Source of the DNA: Flavobacterium wongokense
Lineage (GTDB): Bacteria > Bacteroidota > Bacteroidia > Flavobacteriales > Flavobacteriaceae
Assembly: GCF_021608265.1 (NCBI RefSeq)
Contig: NZ_JAKIHP010000001.1
Span: forward strand, 310,001-374,000
Direction: 5' to 3'
DNA length: 64,000 bases
Below the pieces are notes generated by a model. The model worked only from the letters and a program-made list of their open reading frames with translations. It had not been told where the DNA came from and did no database searches. A program made the translations under genes and the position numbers. How positions within the stretch are numbered: position 1 is the stretch's first letter; each line of letters begins with the position of its first letter. Positions 8,765-16,832 of this stretch are shown here, piece after piece.

Positions 8765-9867
8765 TATAGTGCAGTTGCTTCTGGTTCATTAAAAAGTTCT
8801 TTATTGAACTTATAATTTCTTTTAAAATTCTCAAATATTTCTGAGAATACTATTTTATTTTGTTCAACCATTTCAGTTGGTTCAAACAATGAATAACCCC
8901 CATGATTCATCACATTTATCATTCGACTTCTGAGTGTACCTTCGTCATCATCGTCATTGACAATTATACAATCTTTCCAAGAGGCAAAACCATGAAAATT
9001 TGCGGCTTTTTCGAGTATATTTCGAAGTACATTAAAATGATAGGTATACAGTAAATCTTCCTTTATTGCCATATCTAGTTGTTGTATAATCGAAATGTGG
9101 TAGATAAATGGTGTATCACTTGTCCATTTATAGTTATACCCATCGGTGTTTTGCCTTAATAACAATTTTCGAGCGCCAGTTCCTAATTCGTTACATAGGA
9201 CATTAAAAAATAAGGAATGATGTGTTGAAATTACAGTCTTAATTTGATTGTTTTCAGATTTTAATATACGACCAAGATGATGTGCTACTGCTATAGCGTT
9301 GATATCATCTAATGAGGAAATTGGATCGTCAATGTATAAATAATCTACCCAGTCGTAGGGCTCTTGTTTTTCTATGGCAATTTGAGCTATTGCCAAAAAG
9401 AAACACCAAATGAAAATGCGTTCTTCACCCCTTGAAATTTTTATATTGTTTAAAGTAATAGAACTCCCTTCTTCAACAATTTCTTTACTGAAAACAACCT
9501 TACTTTCTTCAATGATGATTCGAAAATTAAAATCAAAATATTCCCTTAAAAGAGGTCTGATCCTATCATCAATTGATGAACCTTCTATATCATCAAAAAA
9601 ATGTGAAGCGGTGTTAATGTTTAGGAATCTATCGTTATCATCATCCAAATCATTATTCCACCAAAATAAATCCTCAGTGAAAGCATTAAAATATAGAGTA
9701 TCTCTTTCCTTTCCTTCTAAAAGTTTACCTATTTCTTTAAATTCGCTTGATAAACGAGTTTTACCTGTTCCATTGTATGCATATACTAAGGTAAATTTTT
9801 TATTGCTTTCGCGGATGTTAGTTGCAAATTCATTTAAATTTTCAACTGTATGTACTTCTGTAGCCAT
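8764..9867 (-). CDS. prrC: PrrC-like anticodon nuclease (ABC-type ATPase) inside the hsd operon
   Basis: 367 residues, close to the ~396 of E. coli PrrC. Visible parts: Walker A YNGTGKT (31-37), ABC signature-like ISRGEER (144-150), Walker B plus D-loop LYIDDPISSLDD (177-188), and a switch histidine in STHHS (214-218). The C-terminal part has R282-x3-E286 (LRNILEKAANF) and H322 (NHGGY), the spacing expected of the Arg-Glu-His triad of the PrrC/RloC anticodon nucleases. In the known EcoprrI system PrrC is kept silent by the type I enzyme and cuts tRNA-Lys when a phage disables restriction. Its place between hsdS and hsdM, 3 nt from one and overlapping the other, fits that model. A non-nuclease relative is possible. 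Confidence 0.7.
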   Translation of the reverse strand: MATEVHTVENLNEFATNIRESNKKFTLVYAYNGTGKTRLSSEFKEIGKLLEGKERDTLYFNAFTEDLFWWNNDLDDDNDRFLNINTASHFFDDIEGSSIDDRIRPLLREYFDFNFRIIIEESKVVFSKEIVEEGSSITLNNIKISRGEERIFIWCFFLAIAQIAIEKQEPYDWVDYLYIDDPISSLDDINAIAVAHHLGRILKSENNQIKTVISTHHSLFFNVLCNELGTGARKLLLRQNTDGYNYKWTSDTPFIYHISIIQQLDMAIKEDLLYTYHFNVLRNILEKAANFHGFASWKDCIIVNDDDDEGTLRSRMINVMNHGGYSLFEPTEMVEQNKIVFSEIFENFKRNYKFNKELFNEPEATAL

Positions 9868-9870
9868 ATA

Positions 9871-11043
9871 TCAATTTATTATTTTAGGAAACAACCCCTG
9901 CATCAACCCTTTTTTATATTGCTTCAACTGCTCAATCTCTTCTGTTTGTTCTTTGATTAAATTATCTAAAGATGAGAGTGTATCAACTATTTTTTGTTGT
10001 TCTTTCGGTTTAGGAACAAAAACTTCAATTTCATATATATTAGCTTTAGACAAACTAGGAACTCCACCAGCTTCATTATGTTTTTTCCAATCTATATTTT
10101 GAAAAATATAGAAAATAAATTTTGGTAGGCACACTTTAAATGAGTGTGTATAAAATAATGTGTCAACTGTCCAAAATTTTCCTTCTAAAAACATTGGTTT
10201 ATCAATTGTTCCTTTTCTACCAATGCAAGCACTTTCTCCATCATATAAATAATCATCAACCGATAGCATATAACCCCCAGTTCCATATACCGGAATTTCT
10301 CCTTTATTTAAGTGTTTATAATCTCTCCCATTACCAATTTCAAACAATTTGTCAAAGCTGTTCTTTTTCCACACCCCATTCTTTTCAAACTCCTTAAACC
10401 GCAACTTTGGCACCGACTGTCCTTCTTGCGGAAAAAGATTTTGCATCAAACCCTTTTTGTGATCTTTTAATGTATCTAATTTATCTGTATTAGCCACTAT
10501 TAATTCATCTATCGAGGAAAGGAAGGAAGCGATTTTTTTTTGTTCGGTTGGTTTTTTGGGTTTTAGAATTGTAAATTTTTCAAAAACACCTTTACTAATA
10601 ATTGGAACAGCGGTCTGACCCGCTAAATTTTTTAGTCTTTCTATATTTTTTGATATGGAATAGTATACAAACTCAAAGTAATTTTCTGAATTGCAGACAA
10701 TTGAATTAATTTGTTGGTTAGTTGCGCATTCTACTTTATTAATTCCATTTAAACCAATGGAAGCGATACAAGTAACTAAAACAGAGTTTTTTGGTACCAC
10801 TCTAGATTTTCCTTTCCCTTTTTGAGTTAATCTCAAAACTGAAGTAGAAATATATTTTTTTTTGAAGTCTTGGGCAGTAATCCAAACAAAATCGCCACCC
10901 CAGTATTCGTTTTCTTCTTTACTAGGCGTCCCTCCTGTTATAATTTCACCTAATAATTTGATAGTACTTTCCTGCCATTCCCCTTCTTTAACAAACTCAG
11001 GGAAACGCAATTCAGGAATCAATTTGTTGTCTGTATTATTCAT
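9871..11043 (-). CDS. hsdS: Type I restriction-modification specificity subunit HsdS
   Basis: 390 residues with two target-recognition domains, each followed by a conserved helix. The first half runs PELRFPEFVKEGEWQESTI to KKIASFLSSIDELI and KKGLMQNLFPQ. The second runs PKLRFKEFEKNGVWKKNSF to QKIVDTLSSLDNLI and KKGLMQGLFP. The helices pair as a coiled-coil ruler between the two half-sites, so the DNA target should be bipartite; its sequence cannot be read from here. The start overlaps the hsdR stop by 8 nt. Expected partner of HsdM (2:1) and HsdR. Confidence 0.95.
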   Translation of the reverse strand: MNNTDNKLIPELRFPEFVKEGEWQESTIKLLGEIITGGTPSKEENEYWGGDFVWITAQDFKKKYISTSVLRLTQKGKGKSRVVPKNSVLVTCIASIGLNGINKVECATNQQINSIVCNSENYFEFVYYSISKNIERLKNLAGQTAVPIISKGVFEKFTILKPKKPTEQKKIASFLSSIDELIVANTDKLDTLKDHKKGLMQNLFPQEGQSVPKLRFKEFEKNGVWKKNSFDKLFEIGNGRDYKHLNKGEIPVYGTGGYMLSVDDYLYDGESACIGRKGTIDKPMFLEGKFWTVDTLFYTHSFKVCLPKFIFYIFQNIDWKKHNEAGGVPSLSKANIYEIEVFVPKPKEQQKIVDTLSSLDNLIKEQTEEIEQLKQYKKGLMQGLFPKIIN

Positions 11044-14029
11044 AAGCCGAGAGTCCTGAGATTTCGCGCCCTTGGGCTTGTTTATTCAATAGTGGTATCA
11101 ATTGTTTCATTAGTGCCTCTTCTTTTATGCTGCGCGTTTTCCAGTTCAGTTCTAAAGGTTCTAAGAGATCTGTTAGCTTTTCGCCATCAAAAATCAAACG
11201 GTCTGCTATGTCTTCTGCGAATGCTTTTAATGCTTCGGTACTTAAGCCATAATCCTGAGCAATTTTGGCGAGTTCGGCATCGTATTTTTCAAGCTTAAAT
11301 GTTTGGTAACCTTGGCGTAACCCCTCTACGTCCTGTCCAGCGTTCCAATCCAGGCTGTTGATATAATCCGTCAAATCTTCCTGCTCATCAATCAAATTGG
11401 CGGTCGAACTCAACAAGAGGATAATTTCCGTTTTCGTCATTTTTTGTTTAGACGGTTTTAACTGCAGGTTATCGGCTACCAGATTCATGATATAATCGTA
11501 ATCAATCATTGTGGAAGCAAACAGTACAAACTCAAAATCCAGTTGTTGGATATCTGCAGGGGCATTTTCGCCTTCTTTTTCCAATTTGGCTTTGAATTGT
11601 TTAGCAGTTTCCAGATACGAGCTCCTGAATGATTGTAGTTTATCGCTTGGCAACAGAGTTTCTATCACCGCTTTTTGCATATCATCCAAGTCGGTATACT
11701 GGTCTAACTGCGTTTTGAGGCGCTGTACTTCCTTAAAGCTCTTGACAAACGCTATTTTGGCACTATCTCCCTTCAGAGTATATACTTCCTGCGGTTCGTT
11801 TACCAAATTGTGTTCTAGCATAAAAGCTCCTAAAGCCTCCACTGCTTTTTTGTATTCCTCAATAACTATCGGAGCAGGGTCGACCATCCATATTTTGAAG
11901 GCCTTATCGGAGCTTTCACCCGAGAAGAGCGCTATAGCCTGGTTGACCTGTTCCTGTTGCGACCGGAAATCCAAAATATTCCCATACGGTTTGGTATCGT
12001 TTAGCACACGATTTGTACGAGAAAATGCCTGTATCAATCCGTGGTATTTAAGGTTCTTATCTACATACAATGTATTTAAAAACTTGGAATCGAATCCGGT
12101 AAGTAACATATCAACAACAATTGTAATATCGATTTTGTTTTTAGGATGATAGTCTTTGTTGGAGAACTTATGCAATTTGATGCGCTGTTGCACATCCTGA
12201 TAATATCCATCAAACTCGTTTATATTATGGTTGGTTCCGTATTGGGTATTGTAATCTGTAATAATTTCTATCAATGCCTTTTTCTTTTCTTCGGGGTTGA
12301 TTTGGTTATCCAACTTTTCCTGTTGCAAATCTTCCTGTAATTGCTTAATGTCTTCGGCATTTTTAGCATCTCCTTCTTTAGCAATCAATTGAGCAGGTGG
12401 CGAAAAAACACAGGCTATATTTAGTGGCACATAACTTTCATCCAACTCTTTTTTTAACTTCTGAACCGTTTTGAATAAACGATAATACTCTATGGCATTG
12501 TTAATAGATGCCGTTGCCAAAACCGCATTGAATTTTTTGTGATTAGTAGCCGCGCCGTGTTTCTCGATGATTGCATCCACTATAGCCTGTTGTGCAATGG
12601 CTTCACCGGGTTTTGGATTAGCCTCACCTTTTCCTTTGAAATAATCAACATGGAAACGCAATACATTTTTATCTTCTATGGCATGTGTAATAGTATAGGC
12701 ATGCAAGCACTTTTCAAAAATGGATTCGGTAGTCTTGTAGGTTGCCTCTTCATTCTCCCGAACTATATAATTGGAATTGTCATGAAAGATAGGTGTTCCA
12801 GTAAAGCCAAATAGTTGCGCTTTAGGGAAGAAAGTGGTTATGGCTTTGTGATTTTCTCCAAACTGCGAACGATGGCATTCGTCAAAAATAAAAACTATGC
12901 GACTCTCTCTAAGGGATTCCAATCGGTCCCGATAGTTATTTTTGTTTGTAACATCCAGCGCCAATCCTAATTTCTGGATGGTGGTCACTATAACCTTATC
13001 CGCATGTGCAGATGATACTAAACGGCGCACCAAGGTTTCGGTATTCGTGTTTTCTTCTACACTGCCTTCCTGGAATTTGTTGAATTCCTCTCGGGTTTGC
13101 CTGTCCAAATCCTTACGATCAACCACAAAAAGACATTTTTCAATATCTTCGTTTTCTTTCAACAAAGTTGAAGCCTTAAATGACGTTAAAGTTTTACCGC
13201 TGCCAGTAGTATGCCAGATATAGCCATTACCACGATTTTGGTTAATACAATCCACTATCGCTTTAACTGCATAGATTTGATACGGACGCATCACCAAAAG
13301 CTTTTGCTCGCTTTCAACCAACACCATGTATTTGCTAATCATTTCGCCAAGTGTACATTTGCCGAGGAATTTTTCAGTAAAATCGAATAAACCGGCAATT
13401 GGTTTATTATTGCTATCAGCTAACCTGTATACCGGTAAAAACTGCTCATCAGCATTAAACTGGAAGTGTTGGTTTTTGTTATTGGAAAAATAATACGTGT
13501 TGGATTGGTTGCTAACAATGAACAATTGCATAAAACACATTAGTGAATTGGTATAACCATTGCCTGCATCATTTTTGTAGTCCACAATTTGTTGCATGGC
13601 AAGACGTGGTGAAAGACCTATACCTTTTAACTCTACCTGAACAACCGGTAAGCCATTAATCAAAATAATAACATCATAACGATGATTGCTATTTTCGGTA
13701 TTCATCCGTAATTGATTGATAACCTCAAAATCATTTCTACACCAATCTTTAATATTTACTAGTGTATAATGTAATGGTGTTCCATCTTCCCGTTGAAAAT
13801 AATTACGTTCACGTAACATTTTGGAAGCAGTGAATACGTCAGAAGTAATAATTTCGTCGCGCAATCTTGCAAATTCCGAATTGGTTAAACGCACTCTATT
13901 TAGAGTTTCAAATTTTTCACGGAAGTTTTGTTCAAGCGAATACCTGTCGCGAATATCACGGCGATATATATACTTTAAATCTGTGAGCTTTTTTACAAAG
14001 CTATCTTCTATTAATGACTCCTTTGACAT
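11036..14029 (-). CDS. hsdR: Type I restriction endonuclease subunit HsdR
   Basis: 997 residues, within the usual size. It translocates DNA using ATP and cuts at a distance from unmethylated sites. The N-terminal nuclease domain has D119 and the E133-L-K135 motif (PVVQVELKG), a PD-(D/E)XK core. The motor follows, with Walker A TTGSGKT (274-280), DECH (383-386), and later helicase motifs around LLTGFDSKFLNTLYVDKNL and IQAFSRTNRV. The C-terminal helical region would bind the methylase. It is first in the hsd operon and has a plausible promoter just upstream. No truncation or frameshift is seen, so restriction is probably active. Confidence 0.96.
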   Translation of the reverse strand: MSKESLIEDSFVKKLTDLKYIYRRDIRDRYSLEQNFREKFETLNRVRLTNSEFARLRDEIITSDVFTASKMLRERNYFQREDGTPLHYTLVNIKDWCRNDFEVINQLRMNTENSNHRYDVIILINGLPVVQVELKGIGLSPRLAMQQIVDYKNDAGNGYTNSLMCFMQLFIVSNQSNTYYFSNNKNQHFQFNADEQFLPVYRLADSNNKPIAGLFDFTEKFLGKCTLGEMISKYMVLVESEQKLLVMRPYQIYAVKAIVDCINQNRGNGYIWHTTGSGKTLTSFKASTLLKENEDIEKCLFVVDRKDLDRQTREEFNKFQEGSVEENTNTETLVRRLVSSAHADKVIVTTIQKLGLALDVTNKNNYRDRLESLRESRIVFIFDECHRSQFGENHKAITTFFPKAQLFGFTGTPIFHDNSNYIVRENEEATYKTTESIFEKCLHAYTITHAIEDKNVLRFHVDYFKGKGEANPKPGEAIAQQAIVDAIIEKHGAATNHKKFNAVLATASINNAIEYYRLFKTVQKLKKELDESYVPLNIACVFSPPAQLIAKEGDAKNAEDIKQLQEDLQQEKLDNQINPEEKKKALIEIITDYNTQYGTNHNINEFDGYYQDVQQRIKLHKFSNKDYHPKNKIDITIVVDMLLTGFDSKFLNTLYVDKNLKYHGLIQAFSRTNRVLNDTKPYGNILDFRSQQEQVNQAIALFSGESSDKAFKIWMVDPAPIVIEEYKKAVEALGAFMLEHNLVNEPQEVYTLKGDSAKIAFVKSFKEVQRLKTQLDQYTDLDDMQKAVIETLLPSDKLQSFRSSYLETAKQFKAKLEKEGENAPADIQQLDFEFVLFASTMIDYDYIMNLVADNLQLKPSKQKMTKTEIILLLSSTANLIDEQEDLTDYINSLDWNAGQDVEGLRQGYQTFKLEKYDAELAKIAQDYGLSTEALKAFAEDIADRLIFDGEKLTDLLEPLELNWKTRSIKEEALMKQLIPLLNKQAQGREISGLSAYE

Positions 14030-14045
14030 ACTTGGTTAATGTGCC

Positions 14046-14076
14046 GAAATATATGTATTATTTGTTATTTACCCAA
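14046..14076 (-). promoter_or_regulatory. Putative promoter of the hsd operon
   Basis: Minus-strand TTG (14076-14074), 20-nt spacer and TATATTTC (14053-14046), one mismatch from TAnnTTTG, 17 nt upstream of the hsdR ATG. The short leader makes it only a moderate candidate. Confidence 0.35.
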
Positions 14077-14228
14077 GTTTATTATTGTCTATTTAAGCTA
14101 TTTATAAGCAATAAAATAGCAGAAATTTATAGTAAAAATTTGAAGAAATACAGAAAAAATGTACATCCATTTCAATAAAATTTCCAATAGATTTAAAATT
14201 CACAAAAGAATATAACCTTAAGGCCTGG

Positions 14229-14330
14229 ACATCTTCTCGACGCTGCCTGAACATCTTCTCGATAAGGCGTCGACATGTTCTCGACGCATGCTTCCAGTTT
14301 TTGTCGACGTATGCTTCGAGTTTTTCTCCA
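14229..14330. repeat. Five degenerate direct repeats with a 22-23 bp period
   Basis: Units begin at 14229, 14251, 14273, 14296 and 14319. The first two share the 12-mer ACATCTTCTCGA; the third is ACATGTTCTCGA; the last two drift to AGTTTTTGTCGA and AGTTTTTCTCCA. The array lies in the 376-nt gap between hsdR and the HU-like gene and is GC-richer than its left flank. Open frames across it look accidental. It could be a protein-binding array, a decayed minisatellite or a transcribed repeat. Confidence 0.7.
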
Positions 14331-14350
14331 CCGTATTGGAAACAAAAAAA

Positions 14351-14372
14351 GCCCGAACGTTTTTGTTCGGGC
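14351..14372 (-). terminator. Rho-independent terminator after the HU-like gene
   Basis: Perfect 8-bp stem GCCCGAAC / GTTCGGGC with a 6-nt loop, followed on the minus strand by a T tract (A run at 14344-14350 on plus). It lies 34 nt past the stop of the HU-like gene. Confidence 0.85.
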
Positions 14373-14405
14373 TTATCCCTAAAAAGGGAGGAAGAAAAAG
14401 GGAAC

Positions 14406-15104
14406 CTAATTCACATGAAGCGTGTCCTGCAGGGCACCGGAGCGTACTACGATGTTCGTGGTACCATAGCCTTTGCGCACTTCGAGTGTATAATCGCCTG
14501 CAGGCAGTACAGGGATGCTGAACACAAGCTTGCCTTCGGTACGGCTTGCAACAATCGGTGCGGGAGTGACCGTGCCGTCGGTTGCAATGAAGAAAATCCC
14601 TTCTAAAGGATTTGCCGGATTGAATTTCAATTCCTCACCCACAAGCTGTCCGATGCCTCCCGGTGTCAGGATGCTGTTGTTGGTTTGTGAATTCACATCG
14701 GTAAACGCAATCAATGCCGGTGCAGCGGTTGGCACATTGATCTTCTCCACTTTCGCCTCGTTCATTTTACGGACGAGGTCAATACCCGGAGTCAGCTTGG
14801 CTTTCTTGATGTGCCGTGACGCATCAAAGCTGTCGGTGATGTTGGTGAAAACACCCGTTACCCCGGCGCGGATGTTCACGAGCGGCAGGTTTACACTATT
14901 GCCGTCGGCCACTTCATCGCATACGACAGTAAAGAATACGTTGAGCACCGCACGGATGTCGGCTTCGGTGATGGTGCTGCCCCGTTTGAGCATTTCCCTG
15001 GCAATGCTGTCGGTGTCGTGCACCTTGTTACTCAATACTCGGGCGGATTGGTCGTTGGGATCCGGTGTAATCGGATTGGGCTGTAAATAATACTTGATAG
15101 CCAT
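14406..15104 (-). CDS. HU-like DNA-binding domain protein with DUF4469 C-terminus
   Basis: 232 residues. The N-terminal ~125 residues fit the Bacteroidota-type HU/IHF-like DNA-binding domain (MAIKYYLQPNPITPDPND start, the helix STITEADIRAVLNVFFTVVCDEVADG, then the beta region VNLPLVNIRAGVTGVF). The C-terminal ~100 residues form an Ig-like DUF4469 domain (LTPGGIGQLVGEELKFN to YTLEVRKGYG). Such proteins are widespread in Bacteroidota and are thought to bind DNA, but their role is poorly known. Monocistronic: its own terminator lies downstream and a repeat-rich control region upstream. GC-richer by eye than the adjacent hsd genes. Confidence 0.8.
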   Translation of the reverse strand: MAIKYYLQPNPITPDPNDQSARVLSNKVHDTDSIAREMLKRGSTITEADIRAVLNVFFTVVCDEVADGNSVNLPLVNIRAGVTGVFTNITDSFDASRHIKKAKLTPGIDLVRKMNEAKVEKINVPTAAPALIAFTDVNSQTNNSILTPGGIGQLVGEELKFNPANPLEGIFFIATDGTVTPAPIVASRTEGKLVFSIPVLPAGDYTLEVRKGYGTTNIVVRSGALQDTLHVN

Positions 15105-15134
15105 AATAAAATATTTTTTGAATTAATAATAACC

Positions 15135-15167
15135 CAAAGTAAAAGAGTTCCGAAATCGGTTCGACAA
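15135..15167 (-). promoter_or_regulatory. Possible promoter of the HU-like gene
   Basis: Minus-strand TTG (15167-15165), 22-nt spacer and TTACTTTG (15142-15135), one mismatch to TAnnTTTG, about 30 nt upstream of the ATG at 15104. Confidence 0.35.
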
Positions 15168-15183
15168 ACCCCCTGTCGGGACT

Positions 15184-15228
15184 GCAGGTTTCCGCAGGTT
15201 TTTGCAGGAAATCGTCACTTTTTGCAGG
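15184..15228. repeat. Helically phased GCAGG direct repeats
   Basis: GCAGG occurs at 15184, 15194, 15204 and 15224, that is at 10, 10 and 20 bp, mostly as TGCAGGTTT or CGCAGGTTT. The missing position at 15214 has drifted. The array lies just upstream of the possible HU-like promoter, so the units would face one side of the helix, as expected for a cooperative protein-binding site. Confidence 0.65.
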
Positions 15229-15263
15229 TTTTCGTTTTCTTAAGATTCGGTTAAAATCCGCAA

Positions 15264-15278
15264 AATGCGAATCGCATT
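15264..15278. repeat. Perfect 15-bp palindrome and nearby inverted repeats
   Basis: AATGCGA-A-TCGCATT is perfectly symmetric. Further on, TCACAACG (15334-15341) and CGTTGTGA (15364-15371) form an inverted pair, and TGCCA occurs five times between 15323 and 15430. With the GCAGG array this fills the 393-nt gap 15105-15497; no further gene is seen in it. Confidence 0.5.
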
Positions 15279-15497
15279 CATAAGGAAATTACCACGTTTG
15301 GCACAGAAGTTGTTTTAAGGGTTGCCATGTTTTTCACAACGACTACCAATTGAATTTGAATTGCGTTGTGAGTGCCATCAGGATGCAGCCTATTGCACAA
15401 CGATGCCACGAAGTGCCATAACATTTGCCAGCCACGAGACAACTGTACGAATCAGGAATCATCAAATCAGTAAAAATGAACACCAAAAACAGACCGT

Positions 15498-15686
15498 ATG
15501 AACCGCATTTGCATTTATGCCAAGGATGTACAGGTAATCACCGGAAAAAGCGAACGGCAGGCCCGTGAAATCATGAAGCAGATCCGCCAGCTTACCCGAA
15601 AGGAAAAGCACCAGCCGATAACCGTACACGACCTCTGCGACTACCTCGGATTCGAAGTGAGGAATGTTGCTCCACTAATCAAATAA
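15498..15686 (+). CDS. Small basic hypothetical protein (62 aa)
   Basis: 62 residues starting MNRICIYAKDVQVITGKS, rich in Lys/Arg, with two predicted helix-turn-helix-like stretches (KDVQVITGKSERQAREIMKQI and ITVHDLCDYLGFEVRNVAPLI). The form suggests a small DNA-binding or adaptor protein, but I do not recognise the family. It is the only plus-strand gene between minus-strand operons and is followed by a strong bidirectional terminator, which supports its reality. Confidence 0.6.
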   Translation: MNRICIYAKDVQVITGKSERQAREIMKQIRQLTRKEKHQPITVHDLCDYLGFEVRNVAPLIK

Positions 15687-15744
15687 ACTAAATGAATGAC
15701 AAAAAGTTACTTTTAAAGGACTATCAAACCCAGGCAGGTAAAAC

Positions 15745-15777
15745 AAAAGACCCCTCTTTCAGAAGGAGGGGTCTTTT
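15745..15777. terminator. Bidirectional terminator between convergent genes
   Basis: Stem AAAAGACCCCTC (15745-15756) / GAGGGGTCTTTT (15766-15777), 12 bp, with a 9-nt loop. A and T runs on either side allow termination of both the 62-residue gene (plus) and the lpxR-like gene (minus). Confidence 0.85.
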
Positions 15778-15802
15778 ATTTTTATTGATTAGGGTTCCTA
15801 GT

Positions 15803-16828
15803 TTACCTATGACTCCACTTACACCGCGAAAAACCGACAGTAATCCCACCCCAATAATGGAAATCCTTCCCTCCTTCATATTCCCGCCCCCGCCCAACGA
15901 GCGAATACCTTAGATAAAGCCAGTCGTTATAGGTAAGGTTAAAACCCGAATTGAATTCAAAGACCACCCGCTCTATATCGGAATGGGCAATTTTATGGGC
16001 ACTGTGGTCGTTGAACATCAACCCTTCGAGTGTGGCATTATAGCCCACAATTCTTAAAGTCGGTTCGACAAACACATTAAACCGCCAGTGTTTGCGTGGG
16101 TTACCAGTTGCTGTGTAATCCTTCACTTCGGCAGCTGCAACGGTGGCTATGTTGGGATAGTATTCCTGTAAAATGTCACTGTTAATATTGAAGAGGTTAA
16201 ACTTAAATCCTCCCTGCAGGTTCATCATATAGTTTCCTACATCAACCTTTCCCACTACACTTGGCTGAAACCATTTCCGTTTTACAGGAAGTCCCCATTG
16301 TCCGCGGGTATTGTAATTCAGGATAAAGGCACCGCCATCGCCAATCTGGTTGTGCCAGCCCTCGGGGATGTCGCGGTCGGTCCACATCAGGTGGTTCCTA
16401 TGGATGAACGCCTGGACTTTTCCCGGTCCCTGCCAGCCCATCGCACCAATGACAAACTCGCTTTGGTACATCGCCGAATGTTTGGTGTCGAACCAGGTGT
16501 TCCCAATATTTACGAACGTAAGCGAGGAATACGGACGGTCATCCAAAATAACCTCTGATAATTTCAGCACCTGAGGCGTATAGGCAATTCCTCCAATCCC
16601 GAACCGATGGATGTTAATGCCCTCGCCTTTTTTGCGTATAAAGGGAATGAATTTCAGGTGCTGGTCGGGAATCTGCCCCTCTATCTTAAGGCTTCCGGTA
16701 TAATTCTCATCCTTGTTATTGGGTCCCAGGAAGTCATTTTCGGTAGTCACCATAACCTGCCAGCCTTCCTTGCCTTGTGCGTAGGTTAGCGATTGGAATA
16801 GAATTAGTAGCACTATTAGCTTCTTCAT
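15803..16828 (-). CDS. LpxR-like outer-membrane lipid A 3'-O-deacylase (DUF2219)
   Basis: 341 residues with a signal peptide (MKKLIVLLILFQSLTYAQ). The mature start VTTENDFLGPNNKDENYTGSLKI matches the END...YT(N)G pattern of the LpxR/DUF2219 outer-membrane beta-barrel. The later motifs GAMGWQGPGKVQ, HRNHLM and GWHNQIGDGGAFILNY also fit. LpxR removes the 3'-acyloxyacyl group from lipid A at the outer membrane. The start lies 4 nt after the stop of the M43 protease gene, so it is the last gene of a PLD-protease-deacylase operon. Whether it acts on the cell's own lipid A is not known. Confidence 0.75.
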   Translation of the reverse strand: MKKLIVLLILFQSLTYAQGKEGWQVMVTTENDFLGPNNKDENYTGSLKIEGQIPDQHLKFIPFIRKKGEGINIHRFGIGGIAYTPQVLKLSEVILDDRPYSSLTFVNIGNTWFDTKHSAMYQSEFVIGAMGWQGPGKVQAFIHRNHLMWTDRDIPEGWHNQIGDGGAFILNYNTRGQWGLPVKRKWFQPSVVGKVDVGNYMMNLQGGFKFNLFNINSDILQEYYPNIATVAAAEVKDYTATGNPRKHWRFNVFVEPTLRIVGYNATLEGLMFNDHSAHKIAHSDIERVVFEFNSGFNLTYNDWLYLRYSLVGRGREYEGGKDFHYWGGITVGFSRCKWSHR

Positions 16829-16832
16829 AACA

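Noticed and set aside
9410..10102. 230-codon plus-strand frame across prrC and hsdS
   Set aside because: Low-complexity Ser/Leu-rich text antisense to two well-supported genes.
11511..12149. 212-codon plus-strand frame inside hsdR
   Set aside because: Antisense shadow of the HsdR motor region; no family resemblance or promoter.
14229..14330. Repeat array as a CRISPR
   Set aside because: No spacers of distinct sequence between conserved repeats, period only 22-23 bp, and no cas genes.
14288..14606. Overlapping plus-strand frames across the 22-bp repeat array
   Set aside because: They run through a terminator and into the antisense of the HU-like gene, and differ between frames; not a real gene.
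15184..15228. GCAGG array as plasmid-type iterons of an origin
   Set aside because: No Rep protein, DnaA-box cluster or partition gene nearby; an operator is the simpler reading.
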